36,828 bases of DNA from Gemmatimonas sp. (GCA_025361705.1 JANYJW010000001.1:1-36828), one strand, 5' to 3'. Shown: positions 11,506-20,562, counted from the first letter of the stretch. The notes: generated from the sequence alone by a model not told the origin. Numbers and translations are program-made.

Positions 11506-12006
11506 TCAACGCACCTGCAGCAGGTTGATTTCAAAGACGAGAATCGCGTTGCCCGGGATCGCGCCCGAACCGCCGGTGCCGTACCCGAGGTCCGGCGGCA
11601 CGACCAACTGGCGCTTGCCGCCCTCCTTCATGCCCCGCACGCCTTCGTCCCACCCCTTGATGACGTGGCCGGCATTGAGCAGGAACTCGAAGTACGCGGG
11701 CACCTTGCCTTCGCTGGTGTCGAACTGCACGCCGTTCACCAGGTACCCGGCATACTGCACGCGCACCGTGTAGCCGGCCGCCGCCGTTGCCCCCGTCCCG
11801 ACCGTCAGGTCCTTGTAGTACAGCCCGCTTGCCGTCTTGGTCATCGACGGAATGCTGACGTTGAGGGCCGTGGCGTACTGCGACGTGGCCGGGTCGGCGG
11901 TGTAGACGTTGGCGTCGACCGTTGGCGCCGTCCCGGTGTTGGCGCCGGTGCAGCTGGCCAGAAGAAAGGCCGCGAACGCGATCAGGGCGGGGCGGGCAAC
12001 ACGCAT
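11506..12006 (-). CDS. FKBP-type peptidyl-prolyl isomerase, lipoprotein
   Basis: 166 aa. The signal sequence ends in a lipobox (FLLASC, Cys19), so the protein should be lipid-anchored in the cell envelope. After an extended linker the FKBP domain occupies about 65-166, with VRVQYAGYLVNGVQFDTS, the VIKGWDEGVRGMKEGGKRQLVVPPDLGYG core and AILVFEINLLQV at the end. This is a minimal one-domain FKBP expected to help fold exported proteins by cis-trans isomerisation of prolyl bonds. The frame remains open upstream, but that part overlaps the kinase gene antisense-free region and lacks a signal peptide; ATG at 12006 starts the signal sequence. Confidence 0.93.
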   Translation of the reverse strand: MRVARPALIAFAAFLLASCTGANTGTAPTVDANVYTADPATSQYATALNVSIPSMTKTASGLYYKDLTVGTGATAAAGYTVRVQYAGYLVNGVQFDTSEGKVPAYFEFLLNAGHVIKGWDEGVRGMKEGGKRQLVVPPDLGYGTGGSGAIPGNAILVFEINLLQVR

Positions 12007-12099
12007 GGAGGTCGGGGCGTCGAGGGATGGGACGGCACGGCAACAAAGTGCCTGCAGGTAAATTGCACTGGAACCGCCCCGAAATGGCAGGGGGCGCTC

Positions 12100-12121
12100 G
12101 CACTCGGTTCGCACTCGGTTC
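12100..12121. repeat. 11-bp direct repeat upstream of FKBP gene
   Basis: gcactcggttc occurs twice head to tail (12100-12110, 12111-12121), about 95 bp upstream of the FKBP start codon. The 11-bp period matches one helical turn and could hold a regulator dimer, but it may be chance. Confidence 0.4.
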
Positions 12122-12147
12122 CTTGTCCTGATACCCGCGTGCCACCC

Positions 12148-12173
12148 AAAATGAGCCCGCCCCCTCGGGGCGG
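12148..12173 (-). terminator. Rho-independent terminator of the kinase operon
   Basis: On the minus strand, 12 nt after the hybrid kinase stop, a 7-bp GC stem (12157-12173, 3-nt loop) is followed five bases later by a run of four T (plus-strand aaaa at 12148-12151). This is a classic intrinsic terminator layout and separates the kinase operon from the FKBP gene. Confidence 0.65.
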
Positions 12174-12185
12174 ATGCCACGCTGG

Positions 12186-14771
12186 TCAGGTGATCGCGTC
12201 GCGGTAGGCGTCGTCGAGCGCGACCAGCGCACCGGTCACGAGCGCCGTAAGTGCCCCGGTGGCGATGGCCGCATCGGCAAGGCGGTCTTCGCGCGCCGCG
12301 AACTCCACGTCCTTGGCACGCGCCGCCAGCCGGGCGAGGCCAATCGACCCACAGGCGCCCTTGAACTTGTGCGCTGCTTCGCGCACGCGCCCAAGATCGG
12401 CCGCGCCAAGCGCGGCCTGCAGGTGGTCGCCCACCTCCTCGGCCTGTGAGCGGAAGACCGTCAGGAGGTCGGCGACGAGCGACTTGCGTGTGCCGCGGGC
12501 CTGCATCGACTTGAGAGAGTTGACGATCTTGAGGTCGATCATCAGTTCGAGCGCGGGTTCGTCCGCGGAAGGCGGCAGCGCGGGCGGTGCCGTGCGCGTG
12601 CCCTTTGGCGGCGTCTGTCCTGCAGCGCTGGCGTCTCCTTCGACGGCGTCGGCCAGGTGGCTGGCGAGGAACCGGCGCAGAATGCCGTCGATCTCGTCGT
12701 TGTGCACCGGCTTTGACACGTAGTCGTCCATGCCCGCGTCGAGGCACCGTTGCCGGTCGCCCGGCATCGCATTGGCCGTCATGGCCACCACGGGTATGCG
12801 CGCCCGGTCGGAGCTGCTGCGGCGAAGTCGGCGCGTCGCCTCGTAGCCATCGCACTCCGGCATCTGGCAGTCCATGAAGACGAGATCGTAAGGGACCTCG
12901 CCCAGCGTCTCGAGCGCCTCGAGCCCGTTGGCCACGACTTCCACGCGGCATCCCAGCAGCTGCAGCATGTGCTGCGCCACTTGCTGATTGATGATGTTGT
13001 CCTCGGCCACCAGCACCAGCGGCGCGGCGCGCCAGCGTGGCGCCGTGTCAACGAACTCGACCGGGGCCAGCTCGCGCGAAACTTCACGCCGATCGTGCAC
13101 CTTGTGCCATGCGGCGGCGATCTGCGGCGCGAGCAGGGTCTGCCGCACCGGCGTATGGATGAGCCCGGCCGCGCCGGCCGCTTCGAGTGCCGCCTGCGGA
13201 GGACTGGCGCCGAGGGGCGCGAAGAGGATGACGACCGGCGCATGCGCCGGATCGCGCTCGCGGATGGCACGCGCCGCCTGCAGCGGCTCGGCATCGGGCA
13301 AGTCGTGGTGCACGAAGACCAGCGTGTACGGCTCGACGGCATTGGTGCACCGGTCGAGCGCCTGCGCCAGCGAAGCTGCGCCATCGCATGCGATGCCCAG
13401 CGCGCCCAACTGCAGCGCAAAGATCGCGCGGTTCTCGGCGTCCCGGTCGATTATCAGCGCGCGACGGTTCACCAGCGCGTCGAGCGCGCGCATCGGACGG
13501 GTGGGGGCGCTGGCGCTGACGGCCAGGCGCACCGTGAACCAGAAAATGCTTCCCTCGCCGGGCGTGGACCGCACGCCGATGGTGCCGCCCATCAGCTGGA
13601 CCAGCTCCTTGCAGATGGCGAGCCCAAGCCCGGAGCCCCCATAGCGCCGCGTCGTCCCGGCATCGGCCTGGACGAAGGGTTCGAAAAGCCGCTCGAGCGC
13701 GTCGGGGGCGATGCCGATGCCGCTGTCGCACACTTCGCAACGCAGGATCGCGTGCTGGTCGTCCATCGCATCGACGCTGGCCCGCACGGTCACCTGGCCC
13801 TCGTGCGTGAACTTCACCGCGTTGCCCACGAGGTTCGAGAGCACCTGTCCGAACCGTCCCGGGTCGCCGCACATGAAGTTCGGGACCCCCGGGGAGATGA
13901 GCGTGTGCACGCGCAGCGGGCTCGTGCCGGGACGCACCGAGAGCAGTTCGACGATCTGTTCGATGGTCTCGTGCACGTCGAACTCCACCGACTCGAGCTG
14001 CATGCGGCCGGCGTCCATCTTGGCGAAGTCGAGCACGTCGTTGAGCAGGCCGAGCAGGCGCTCGGCGGACGAGCGCACCGCGCCGGCGATCTCGCGCTGT
14101 TCGTCGGACATCTTCGTGCCGAGAAGCACGCCCGTCATGCCGATGACACCGTTGAGCGGCGTGCGGATCTCGTGACTCACCGAGGCCAGAAAGGCGCTGC
14201 GCTGCTGGATGATGGCCTGCGCCTGCCCGCGGGCGAACGTGAGTTCGTTGACAAGTGCTTCGGCCTGCTGCGCCTGCGCCTGCTCATCGGCGCGCGCCTG
14301 CTCGGTCTCGCGCAGGTAGATCTCGAGGGCCTGGTCGCGCCGGCGCCGGTCGGTGACGTCGCGCACGGTGATCAGCCAGCGCGGCGGCACGCCGTCTTCG
14401 GCGGTGAGGGGCGACACCGACCACTCGCCCCAGCGCACGCCGTCGTCGCGCACCACCGGGCACTCGAGGTGCGCCGACATGCCCGACTCGAGGGCGGTCA
14501 ACAGGCGGCGGCGCGCCACTTCGTCGCCCGCGCCAAGCAGCAGCGTCGTGAGGGACGGACGGTCGTCGAGCGCGCTGCCGAGGAAGGCGCGGGCCGACCC
14601 GTTGCTCCACGACACCACCGTATCGTCGCCCACCGCCTCCACGAGGATGGCGGCGTCCGCCGACGCGGTGAGCGCCAGCGCGAGCGCGTCGGTGGCGAAG
14701 ATCGCTCCGGAGAGGCGGCGCGTGGAGAGGCTGTCGCGGCGCGGGCGCGGACCGTCGGTGACAGCGGTCAT
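12186..14771 (-). CDS. Soluble PAS hybrid kinase with degenerate receiver, receiver and HPt
   Basis: 861 aa, no TM helix seen, so cytoplasmic. A PAS-type sensor (about 28-145, ending LITVRDVTDRR) and a Gln/Ala-rich coiled coil (145-190) precede HisKA with FLASVSHEIRTPLNG (His200). The ATPase domain has N-box VGNAVKF, DSGIGI and GGSGLGLAI. Receiver 1 (about 433-550) reads LVFVHHDLP: His488 stands where the Asp should be, and Thr540 replaces the conserved Lys before Pro, so it cannot signal in the normal way. Receiver 2 is intact (Asp634, Lys687). The C-terminal HPt has AAHKFKGACGSIG with His801. It forms a complete internal phosphorelay. Its ATG overlaps the upstream gene's TGA in ATGA (14768-14771), which suggests coupled translation and a shared job. 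Confidence 0.94.
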   Translation of the reverse strand: MTAVTDGPRPRRDSLSTRRLSGAIFATDALALALTASADAAILVEAVGDDTVVSWSNGSARAFLGSALDDRPSLTTLLLGAGDEVARRRLLTALESGMSAHLECPVVRDDGVRWGEWSVSPLTAEDGVPPRWLITVRDVTDRRRRDQALEIYLRETEQARADEQAQAQQAEALVNELTFARGQAQAIIQQRSAFLASVSHEIRTPLNGVIGMTGVLLGTKMSDEQREIAGAVRSSAERLLGLLNDVLDFAKMDAGRMQLESVEFDVHETIEQIVELLSVRPGTSPLRVHTLISPGVPNFMCGDPGRFGQVLSNLVGNAVKFTHEGQVTVRASVDAMDDQHAILRCEVCDSGIGIAPDALERLFEPFVQADAGTTRRYGGSGLGLAICKELVQLMGGTIGVRSTPGEGSIFWFTVRLAVSASAPTRPMRALDALVNRRALIIDRDAENRAIFALQLGALGIACDGAASLAQALDRCTNAVEPYTLVFVHHDLPDAEPLQAARAIRERDPAHAPVVILFAPLGASPPQAALEAAGAAGLIHTPVRQTLLAPQIAAAWHKVHDRREVSRELAPVEFVDTAPRWRAAPLVLVAEDNIINQQVAQHMLQLLGCRVEVVANGLEALETLGEVPYDLVFMDCQMPECDGYEATRRLRRSSSDRARIPVVAMTANAMPGDRQRCLDAGMDDYVSKPVHNDEIDGILRRFLASHLADAVEGDASAAGQTPPKGTRTAPPALPPSADEPALELMIDLKIVNSLKSMQARGTRKSLVADLLTVFRSQAEEVGDHLQAALGAADLGRVREAAHKFKGACGSIGLARLAARAKDVEFAAREDRLADAAIATGALTALVTGALVALDDAYRDAIT

Positions 14772-16375
14772 GCGGGGCGCACCATCAGGTGCAACAGCGA
14801 GAGCGCCTGCTGCCGCACGTCGGGATCGTCGTGGTGCACGAGCGGACTCAGGTCCATGGCCGTCATGCGCAGTCCCGTGGTCTTGGCGGCCACGGTCAGT
14901 GACTGCAGCAGTTGGCGCGGGTCGACGGTGCGTACGCGGCGCGCGATGTGCGGCACATCCAGCATGTCGCCGTCGAGACAGAGGGCACACAGCACGTCGC
15001 TGGAGCCGCTGCGGGACAAGATGAGCCGGATGACCGAGTCGCGCCGCGCCGTGGCCGACTTCACGATCGCTTCGCGCACCTCGATCCAGTTGTTGTCGCG
15101 CAAGGCGGCGCGCCACAGCTCGATGGTGGCCGAGACATGCGCCACGATGCGCACCACCCACGTCTTCACGAGCCGGCACGCCGAGTAGAGCGTATAGAGC
15201 TTCTCGGAGGGCAGCGCGCGGTAGTCGATGAGCGTGTTGATGGCGCGGCGGATCTCGGGCCGCACCTGCGTCTCATCGGTGCGTCCGGTGGCCTGCGAGG
15301 CAATGGAAATCAATCCGCTCACCTGTTCAGGCGAGTAGGTCCGCTCTTCGACGGGCGCGACGTCGGGGGCCGGCTGGGCGTTGATCCAATCCGTCGCTGC
15401 GGTGTTCGCCACGCCATGCGGGCCGATGGCGGGTATCGGAGCCGCGGCCTGAGGAACTGCGCCCGGAGGCACTGCGGCCTGGGGCACTGCGGCGTGGGGC
15501 ACTGCGGCTGGTGGAATCGCGGCCTGCGCCGTCGCGGCCTGCGTCGTCGCGGCCTGCGCCGTCGGGGCCTGCGTCGTCGAGACGTGCTGGCCCGCACTTG
15601 GCGGCGTCGCCGGCACGACGGGTTGCGCAGTCATCGCCACGGGCACGGCGAGCGTGGCCCCCGCCGGCTTGGCGGCCGTTACGGGCAGCGCGGCCACTGG
15701 CATGGCCGCGAGTTTCGCCACCGCGGCGGCGGACGCAGTCGCCACCGCAGCGTCAGGCGCCGCCGCAACCAGTTCGCCAACACCCGTCGACTTCACGCGC
15801 TGCTCCGCCGGCACCGTTTCGGGACGCGGCGACGGGAATTCACCGGTAAAGCTCGCTACGGCGGGGAGCACGGCGAGTCGCGACTGGATGAGCGCGCGCA
15901 CTGGCGTGGCTTGGAATGCCGCCAATGGCACGAATGCCGACCCATCGGTCTGCTCGCGCAGCCAGCGCCGCATCGGTTCAATCACCTGCGTCACCGGCAG
16001 CGGGTCGACCACCGCCACCTTGCCGCCCAGCACCACGCGTCCCTTGGCCGCCGGCCAGATCCCGGTGACCGCCATGCGGTCGAGCAGGGGCGTCCAGCAG
16101 ACGTCGTCGCGCGCGGCATCGCGCATGGCACGCGCGTACAGGTGCAGCGACCAGTTCTCGTGACGCGCCAACCACGGCGCCAGCGCGCCGTCGAGCAGCG
16201 CCAGCGGCACGCGTTCGTCGGGATGATTGATCCACGCGCGAAGCCGCGCATCCGCCTCGAGGGCGGCGCGCGCGGCCTGCATCGTGTCGTCGACGCGCTC
16301 GAACTCCAACCCGGCATCCGCCGTTCCGGCGAACGCGGGCGTGCTCAACAGCGCCGTGCGAAAAGGAACCGTCAC
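14768..16375 (-). CDS. Unrecognised protein with Ala/Pro linker and HEAT-like C-terminus
   Basis: 535 aa from GTG at 16375, which has a GAGAG element just upstream; no ATG fits. Residues 1-180 form a mixed, Trp-containing domain (RHENWSLHLYARAMRD, KGRVVLGGKVAVVDPLPV). Residues 200-340 are a low-complexity Ala/Pro/Thr/Gln linker. Residues 345-535 are helical, ending in DPDVRQQALSLLHLMV, which looks like a HEAT repeat. I know no family for it. It is translationally coupled to the PAS hybrid kinase and divergent from the MshEN protein, so it may be an input or scaffold protein for the kinase. It has no signal peptide or TM, so it is probably cytoplasmic. Confidence 0.8.
   Translation of the reverse strand: MTVPFRTALLSTPAFAGTADAGLEFERVDDTMQAARAALEADARLRAWINHPDERVPLALLDGALAPWLARHENWSLHLYARAMRDAARDDVCWTPLLDRMAVTGIWPAAKGRVVLGGKVAVVDPLPVTQVIEPMRRWLREQTDGSAFVPLAAFQATPVRALIQSRLAVLPAVASFTGEFPSPRPETVPAEQRVKSTGVGELVAAAPDAAVATASAAAVAKLAAMPVAALPVTAAKPAGATLAVPVAMTAQPVVPATPPSAGQHVSTTQAPTAQAATTQAATAQAAIPPAAVPHAAVPQAAVPPGAVPQAAAPIPAIGPHGVANTAATDWINAQPAPDVAPVEERTYSPEQVSGLISIASQATGRTDETQVRPEIRRAINTLIDYRALPSEKLYTLYSACRLVKTWVVRIVAHVSATIELWRAALRDNNWIEVREAIVKSATARRDSVIRLILSRSGSSDVLCALCLDGDMLDVPHIARRVRTVDPRQLLQSLTVAAKTTGLRMTAMDLSPLVHHDDPDVRQQALSLLHLMVRPA
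15454..15585 (-). repeat. Imperfect 15-bp repeats encoding the Ala/Pro linker
   Basis: Two sets of imperfect 15-bp units occur in the linker-coding part of the preceding gene: units like actgcggcctggggc and units like gcggcctgcgtcgtc. They encode pentapeptides such as AAVPQ and TAQAA. The units are in frame, so copy-number change would alter linker length without a frameshift. Confidence 0.65.
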
Positions 16376-16497
16376 CTGCTCTCGCTGGTTTGCGTACCTA
16401 TGAAGTGTCGGTGCGCGCCGCGCCTTTCTTGATAGCGTTTCGCCCAATGTGGGGTTGCCGGTCCCGTGCCGATACTGACGGAACTGACCCCGCGTCC
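16376..16497. promoter_or_regulatory. Divergent intergenic region, signalling locus
   Basis: These 122 bp separate the GTG of the kinase-partner gene (minus) from the ATG of the MshEN gene (plus) and must hold both promoters. The stretch is less GC-rich than its flanks. I could not assign -35/-10 elements with confidence. Confidence 0.4.
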
Positions 16498-17679
16498 ATG
16501 ACCACACCCCTCGCCCCAACTCGCCCCTCGACTGCCCGACCGCGCCGTGTACACATGGTGCTGCGGGACGGCGCCGTGCTGGACGGTCGCATCTTCCTGA
16601 GCGACGGGCAGACGCTGGCGCTCTTTCTTGGCAGCCGCAAAGGCGGCTGGGTGAACATCGTCGACGTGGTGTGGGCCGCCGACGGCGAGGGGGCACCGCA
16701 CCTCGTGCTTCAGGTCGATCACGTCGCCCTGGCCGCGTCCACCGACGGCGACATCCCGGCCGTGGTGGGGTCCGCCATCGCCGCGCAGCGCTGGGTGCAG
16801 CTGGGGCTCGAAAACGGCGCGCGCCTGCAGGGATGCCTGTTCCTGGCCGAGCGCCAGCGCTTGAGCGACTACCTGCACGCCGTGGGCAAGTTCCTGCCCG
16901 TCTCCCAGACGACGCGCGTGCCCGAGCAGTCGCCGCTGGGAGAGGTCGCGATCAACTGCGCGGCCATCAAGCTCGTGCGCGACATCGCCGTGCCCGCGCA
17001 CAGCGAAGCGCACGCGCCGGACGGGACGGATCCCGCCTATGCGATGTTCCTCATCAATGACACGCCGGTGACGCGCGAGGCGATTCGCACCGACGACACC
17101 TCGCTAACGCTCCTCACGCCGGGGCGGCTCCCCGACCGGCGCGCCAGTGAGCAGCGCCGGCGCATCTCGCAGGCGATGCCCGCAGCGCTCGAGGCCGAAC
17201 TGGTGCCGCTGACGCGCGAGCAGGAGCTGGGCGTGCAGCGGGCCGCGCGCCACTGGCTGGGGCAGCTGGCCACCCGGCGCGGGCTCGCGCCAGCGGTGGG
17301 CCGGCTGCTCCCCGCCGACCCGTCCATAGGCGACGTCTGGCTTGCCGTCTGCTCAGCGAACGACATGGCCGAGGAGGAACTGGCCGCGATCATCGCCGCC
17401 GACTGCAAGCTCGCCGTCGCCGCGTATCAGGCGGTCGACGCCCGCGCCGTCGCGCAGATTCCCGGCAAGATTGCGCGCCGGCTGGGCGCGTTGCCGGTGT
17501 CCGTTGCCGGCGGCACGCTCCACGTGGCGACCGCCGACCCGCTCGACCCATCGCTCGAGCAGCAGCTGCGATTCGTCACCAAGATGCGCGTCGAGATCGA
17601 GGTCGCGCCGCCCTCGGTCATCGAGCATGCCCTCGACTGGTGGTATCCCGAGGTCGGCGCGGGTGTTGCCAGCGGCTAG
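16498..17679 (+). CDS. Protein with two beta-rich repeats and a stand-alone MshEN domain
   Basis: 393 aa. Residues 15-78 (VHMVLRDGAVLDGRIFLSDG...) and 97-165 (WVQLGLENGARLQGCLFLAE...) are two related beta-rich repeats resembling DUF6812. Residues 265-385 match the GspE/MshE N-terminal domain: IPGKIARRLGALPVSV, LHVATADPLDPSLEQQLRFVT, then a final helix. MshEN domains of secretion ATPases can bind cyclic di-GMP, but no ATPase domain follows here. ATG at 16498 is chosen; ATG at 16555 just before VLRDG is an alternative. It lies back to back with the HPt-kinase operon and 3 bp from the convergent membrane-protein gene. A cytoplasmic second-messenger sensor linked to the kinase pair is a reasonable guess, not proven. 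Confidence 0.85.
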   Translation: MTTPLAPTRPSTARPRRVHMVLRDGAVLDGRIFLSDGQTLALFLGSRKGGWVNIVDVVWAADGEGAPHLVLQVDHVALAASTDGDIPAVVGSAIAAQRWVQLGLENGARLQGCLFLAERQRLSDYLHAVGKFLPVSQTTRVPEQSPLGEVAINCAAIKLVRDIAVPAHSEAHAPDGTDPAYAMFLINDTPVTREAIRTDDTSLTLLTPGRLPDRRASEQRRRISQAMPAALEAELVPLTREQELGVQRAARHWLGQLATRRGLAPAVGRLLPADPSIGDVWLAVCSANDMAEEELAAIIAADCKLAVAAYQAVDARAVAQIPGKIARRLGALPVSVAGGTLHVATADPLDPSLEQQLRFVTKMRVEIEVAPPSVIEHALDWWYPEVGAGVASG

Positions 17680-17682
17680 GAC

Positions 17683-18030
17683 CTATTTCGGCGACCGGAA
17701 CAGCACGAGACCGCGGGTGAGCGCCGCCGCCGCGGCGCAGAGCAGTGCAGGGTAGGCCACCGTCAGTACGACGAACGCGCTGCCCGGCAGGTGGCTGAAT
17801 GCGCCGAACACCTGCAGCAGGCGCCCCACGGGCCCCGTGAGTGCGTCCCACGCCAGCAGCGCCCCCCATCCCGCCGCGCCGGCCAACGCCGCCGTGAAGA
17901 TCACGCCGCGTTTTCGCGCGGACCCGGCGCCCCATCCCGCACCAATCACGGCGACGACGGGCCATCCACCAAACCACGTGCCGGCAGCAATCAGCGCTGA
18001 CAGCGCGACGAAGGTCAGGAACCATTTCAT
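17683..18030 (-). CDS. Small hydrophobic membrane protein
   Basis: 115 aa with three to four predicted TM segments (about 3-20, 22-34, 44-66 and 84-108). The N-terminus MKWFLTFVALSALIAAG could also act as a signal anchor. No known family. It starts 3 bp after the penicillin acylase stop and is the last gene of the three-gene operon. A role as a membrane helper of the acylase is only suggested by that position. Confidence 0.75.
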   Translation of the reverse strand: MKWFLTFVALSALIAAGTWFGGWPVVAVIGAGWGAGSARKRGVIFTAALAGAAGWGALLAWDALTGPVGRLLQVFGAFSHLPGSAFVVLTVAYPALLCAAAAALTRGLVLFRSPK

Positions 18031-18033
18031 CGG

Positions 18034-20562
18034 TCAGCGCTCCGGGTGAATGGTAAGTGTCGCGCGCGGCACGGCGATGTCCTGGGCGCGCCGCGGAAAG
18101 CGCAGCGTGTCAAGCGCGCCCGCCGTCCACACGGCGAGCCGGTCGTCATACCGTACGCTCGCGGGATTGCCCGACTGCCCGCCGGGGTACGTGCCCCACG
18201 CGCGCACCTCAGGGCCGAGTTCCACGACGAACCGCCAGCTGGCGCCGTGCGTTCCGTCCCCGTCCGACGGACTCAGCGTGCCGCGTCCGGACGACATCGG
18301 GATCTTGCTGCGCCCAAGGCCTGGGAGGCGCAGCAGGTGATTGACGGTCGCCGTCCGGATGCCCGACCAGCGCCAGCGCGGCCCGGGCGGCCCGTATTGC
18401 TTGGCCACGCGCCGATACGCGGCGCCCACGCTCGCCACCAGAATGCTGTCGCGCGTCTCGCGCTGCGGGGTCGCGCGGTCGTCCCACCAGAGTGAGTTCG
18501 GATCATGCATCAGCGTGGCGAGCACCGTCACCGATGGTGTGGCACCGCGCCGCGCGTTGGGCGCGCGCCGCAGCTCGTCCCACGTGCGCTGCGTGAGTTC
18601 GTCCATGGCCGCATCGTACAGCACGGCGCGCTCGTTGTCTTGCGTGAAGCGCCCGTCCCACTCACCCAGCAGCGCCGCGCCGCGCACGGCAGCCGTGTCG
18701 ATGGCGCCGGCGACCGTCGCCCGGCTCACCGCGTCCAGCATCGCCGGCAGAAAAAAAGTCGTCTGCTCGCTCGTGGGATCAGTCTGGAAGCGGCGCATGG
18801 CGTCGGGCGTCACCTGCGAATCGGCGCGCAGCAGCGCATTGATGCGCATGGCGCGGAACGGCGCGGGCCAGTTGGACCCAAAGTACGCAGGGTCGACCTG
18901 CGGATCCTTGGGCTGCTGGTTGTTGGAAGCCAGGTAGCCCTGCGCCGGGTCTTTCGCCTGCGGGTAGCGCGCCACCGGCCACCAGCCCTGCCAGTCGCTT
19001 GCACTCTTCGATCCGTCGGCGATGTGGTTGCCGCGCGCGTTGGCGCCGCGCAGCGGATAGTGCCCCGTGGAGCGAATGGCAATGTGGCCGAGCGTGTCGG
19101 CGGTGAGAAAGTTCTGCGCCGGTACGGCGTAGTCGCCCATCACCGTCATCCATTCGTCCACGGAATGCGCCTTGTCGGCCAGGGCGAGCGTCTTGCCCTC
19201 GTCGCTGGTGTCGAGTCCGGTCCAGCGTCGCGACAGCCAGCGGCTGCCCACGCGCACCATCGGGCCGCGATGCGTGTGGTAGATGGTGTCGACGGCCAGC
19301 GTCACCTGCCCGCGTCCACGCACGACCTCGATGCGCGGCTCGAGCGGCTTCCACGCGTCGTCGAGCCGGTACTTGGTGGGATGCTGCGCATCATCCACCG
19401 TCTCCTCGTAATAGTCGAGGACATCGGCGCCAGTGTTCGTCGCCGTCCATGCCATCGAGCGGTTGAAGCCGATGGGAATGATCGGGCCGCCGGGGATCGT
19501 CACGCCGTACGTGTCAATGACGCCCGGCACGACGAGGTGCACTTCGTACCAGATGCTCGGCAGCGTCAGCTGCAGGTGCGGGTCGCCGCTCAGCAGCGCG
19601 TGTCCCGCAGCCGTGCGCTTGGGCGACACCGCCCAGTTGTTGCTGCCCACCGCCACCTCGCTGCCGTCGCCCCGCAGCGCGCCCAGCGTGGGCGACGTCG
19701 CGGCCCGCTCAAACGCGCTGGCAATCGCCACGTGCGCGCTCTCGCGCGCCGCGGGAGGCGGCAACCGCGTGGCATCGATGCGTGGCGCCGTGCGTCCCGG
19801 CACGGGCTGAATGGGCTCCTGGATCGGCGCATTGTCGGGGAAAAGCGCGTCCGCCGCGCGCGCCCCAACCAGCGCGTCCACACCCGAGCGGCGCAGTTCC
19901 TCGTCGTTCCACGAGAGCGTGAGCGCCATGCGCGCCAGCAGATAATATGTGTACTGCGGCTTCCAGGCCTGCGGCCGCGCGCCCAGCAGGTGATACTCGA
20001 ACGGGAGGTCGGCCGGTCGCATCTGCGCGATATAGGCATTGACGCCGTCGGCATACGCCTGCACCAGCCGACGGCTCGACGACGTGTCGGGAATGGCCGC
20101 CCACTTGCGCTCGGCGCCCCACGCCAGCCCTTGCGCCCGCGCTTCGCGGTCGAGCGGGAGTGTCGCCGTGCCACCGGCGAGCTCCGTGATGGTCCCGGCC
20201 ACCGCGCGCGTCTGCAGTTCCATCTGGAACAACCGGTCGCGCGCCACCACGAATCCGAACGCGCGCATCAGGTCGCCTTCGTTCTGCGCGAAGATGTGCG
20301 GCACGCCGCGATCGTCGTACATCACGCGCACACTGTCCGTCATGCCCGGCACTCGCACCGACGCGTCGTGCGGCAGCTCGGCCCCCCGCGCCACGGCCCA
20401 GACCCCGCGTGCCGGGTCGAGCAGTGCCCCCATCGGCGCCAACCGTCCGATGGGCACAACGCCGACATAGAGCGCCCCCGCAAACGTCGCGGCAGCAACG
20501 ACAAGCGTCGCGACGCGACTGGCGCGCGCGACGATGACGGGAATCGGCATGGAGTCGCTCAT
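18034..20562 (-). CDS. Penicillin acylase family N-terminal nucleophile hydrolase
   Basis: 842 aa. An N-terminal TM or signal segment (about 15-37) leads to the alpha-chain region with VRVMYDDRGVPHIFAQNEGDLMRAFGFVVARDRLFQMELQ, the family hallmark. The beta-chain nucleophile is Ser307 in AVGSNNWAVSPKRTAAGHALLSGDPHL; precursors cleave themselves just before this Ser. The later motifs IPGGPIIPIGFNRSMAWTATNTGADV and ASNNQQPKDP also fit. Family members deacylate beta-lactams, acyl-homoserine lactones or cyclic lipopeptides; the substrate cannot be read from the sequence. ATG at 20562 shares its A with the upstream TGA (TGATG), so translation should be coupled to the AIM24 gene. Expected in the periplasm. 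Confidence 0.94.
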   Translation of the reverse strand: MSDSMPIPVIVARASRVATLVVAAATFAGALYVGVVPIGRLAPMGALLDPARGVWAVARGAELPHDASVRVPGMTDSVRVMYDDRGVPHIFAQNEGDLMRAFGFVVARDRLFQMELQTRAVAGTITELAGGTATLPLDREARAQGLAWGAERKWAAIPDTSSSRRLVQAYADGVNAYIAQMRPADLPFEYHLLGARPQAWKPQYTYYLLARMALTLSWNDEELRRSGVDALVGARAADALFPDNAPIQEPIQPVPGRTAPRIDATRLPPPAARESAHVAIASAFERAATSPTLGALRGDGSEVAVGSNNWAVSPKRTAAGHALLSGDPHLQLTLPSIWYEVHLVVPGVIDTYGVTIPGGPIIPIGFNRSMAWTATNTGADVLDYYEETVDDAQHPTKYRLDDAWKPLEPRIEVVRGRGQVTLAVDTIYHTHRGPMVRVGSRWLSRRWTGLDTSDEGKTLALADKAHSVDEWMTVMGDYAVPAQNFLTADTLGHIAIRSTGHYPLRGANARGNHIADGSKSASDWQGWWPVARYPQAKDPAQGYLASNNQQPKDPQVDPAYFGSNWPAPFRAMRINALLRADSQVTPDAMRRFQTDPTSEQTTFFLPAMLDAVSRATVAGAIDTAAVRGAALLGEWDGRFTQDNERAVLYDAAMDELTQRTWDELRRAPNARRGATPSVTVLATLMHDPNSLWWDDRATPQRETRDSILVASVGAAYRRVAKQYGPPGPRWRWSGIRTATVNHLLRLPGLGRSKIPMSSGRGTLSPSDGDGTHGASWRFVVELGPEVRAWGTYPGGQSGNPASVRYDDRLAVWTAGALDTLRFPRRAQDIAVPRATLTIHPER

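Noticed and set aside
12750..15188. 812-codon open frame antisense to the HPt-containing kinase
   Set aside because: Same reason: the minus-strand kinase is certain, and the antisense product shows no fold or motif.
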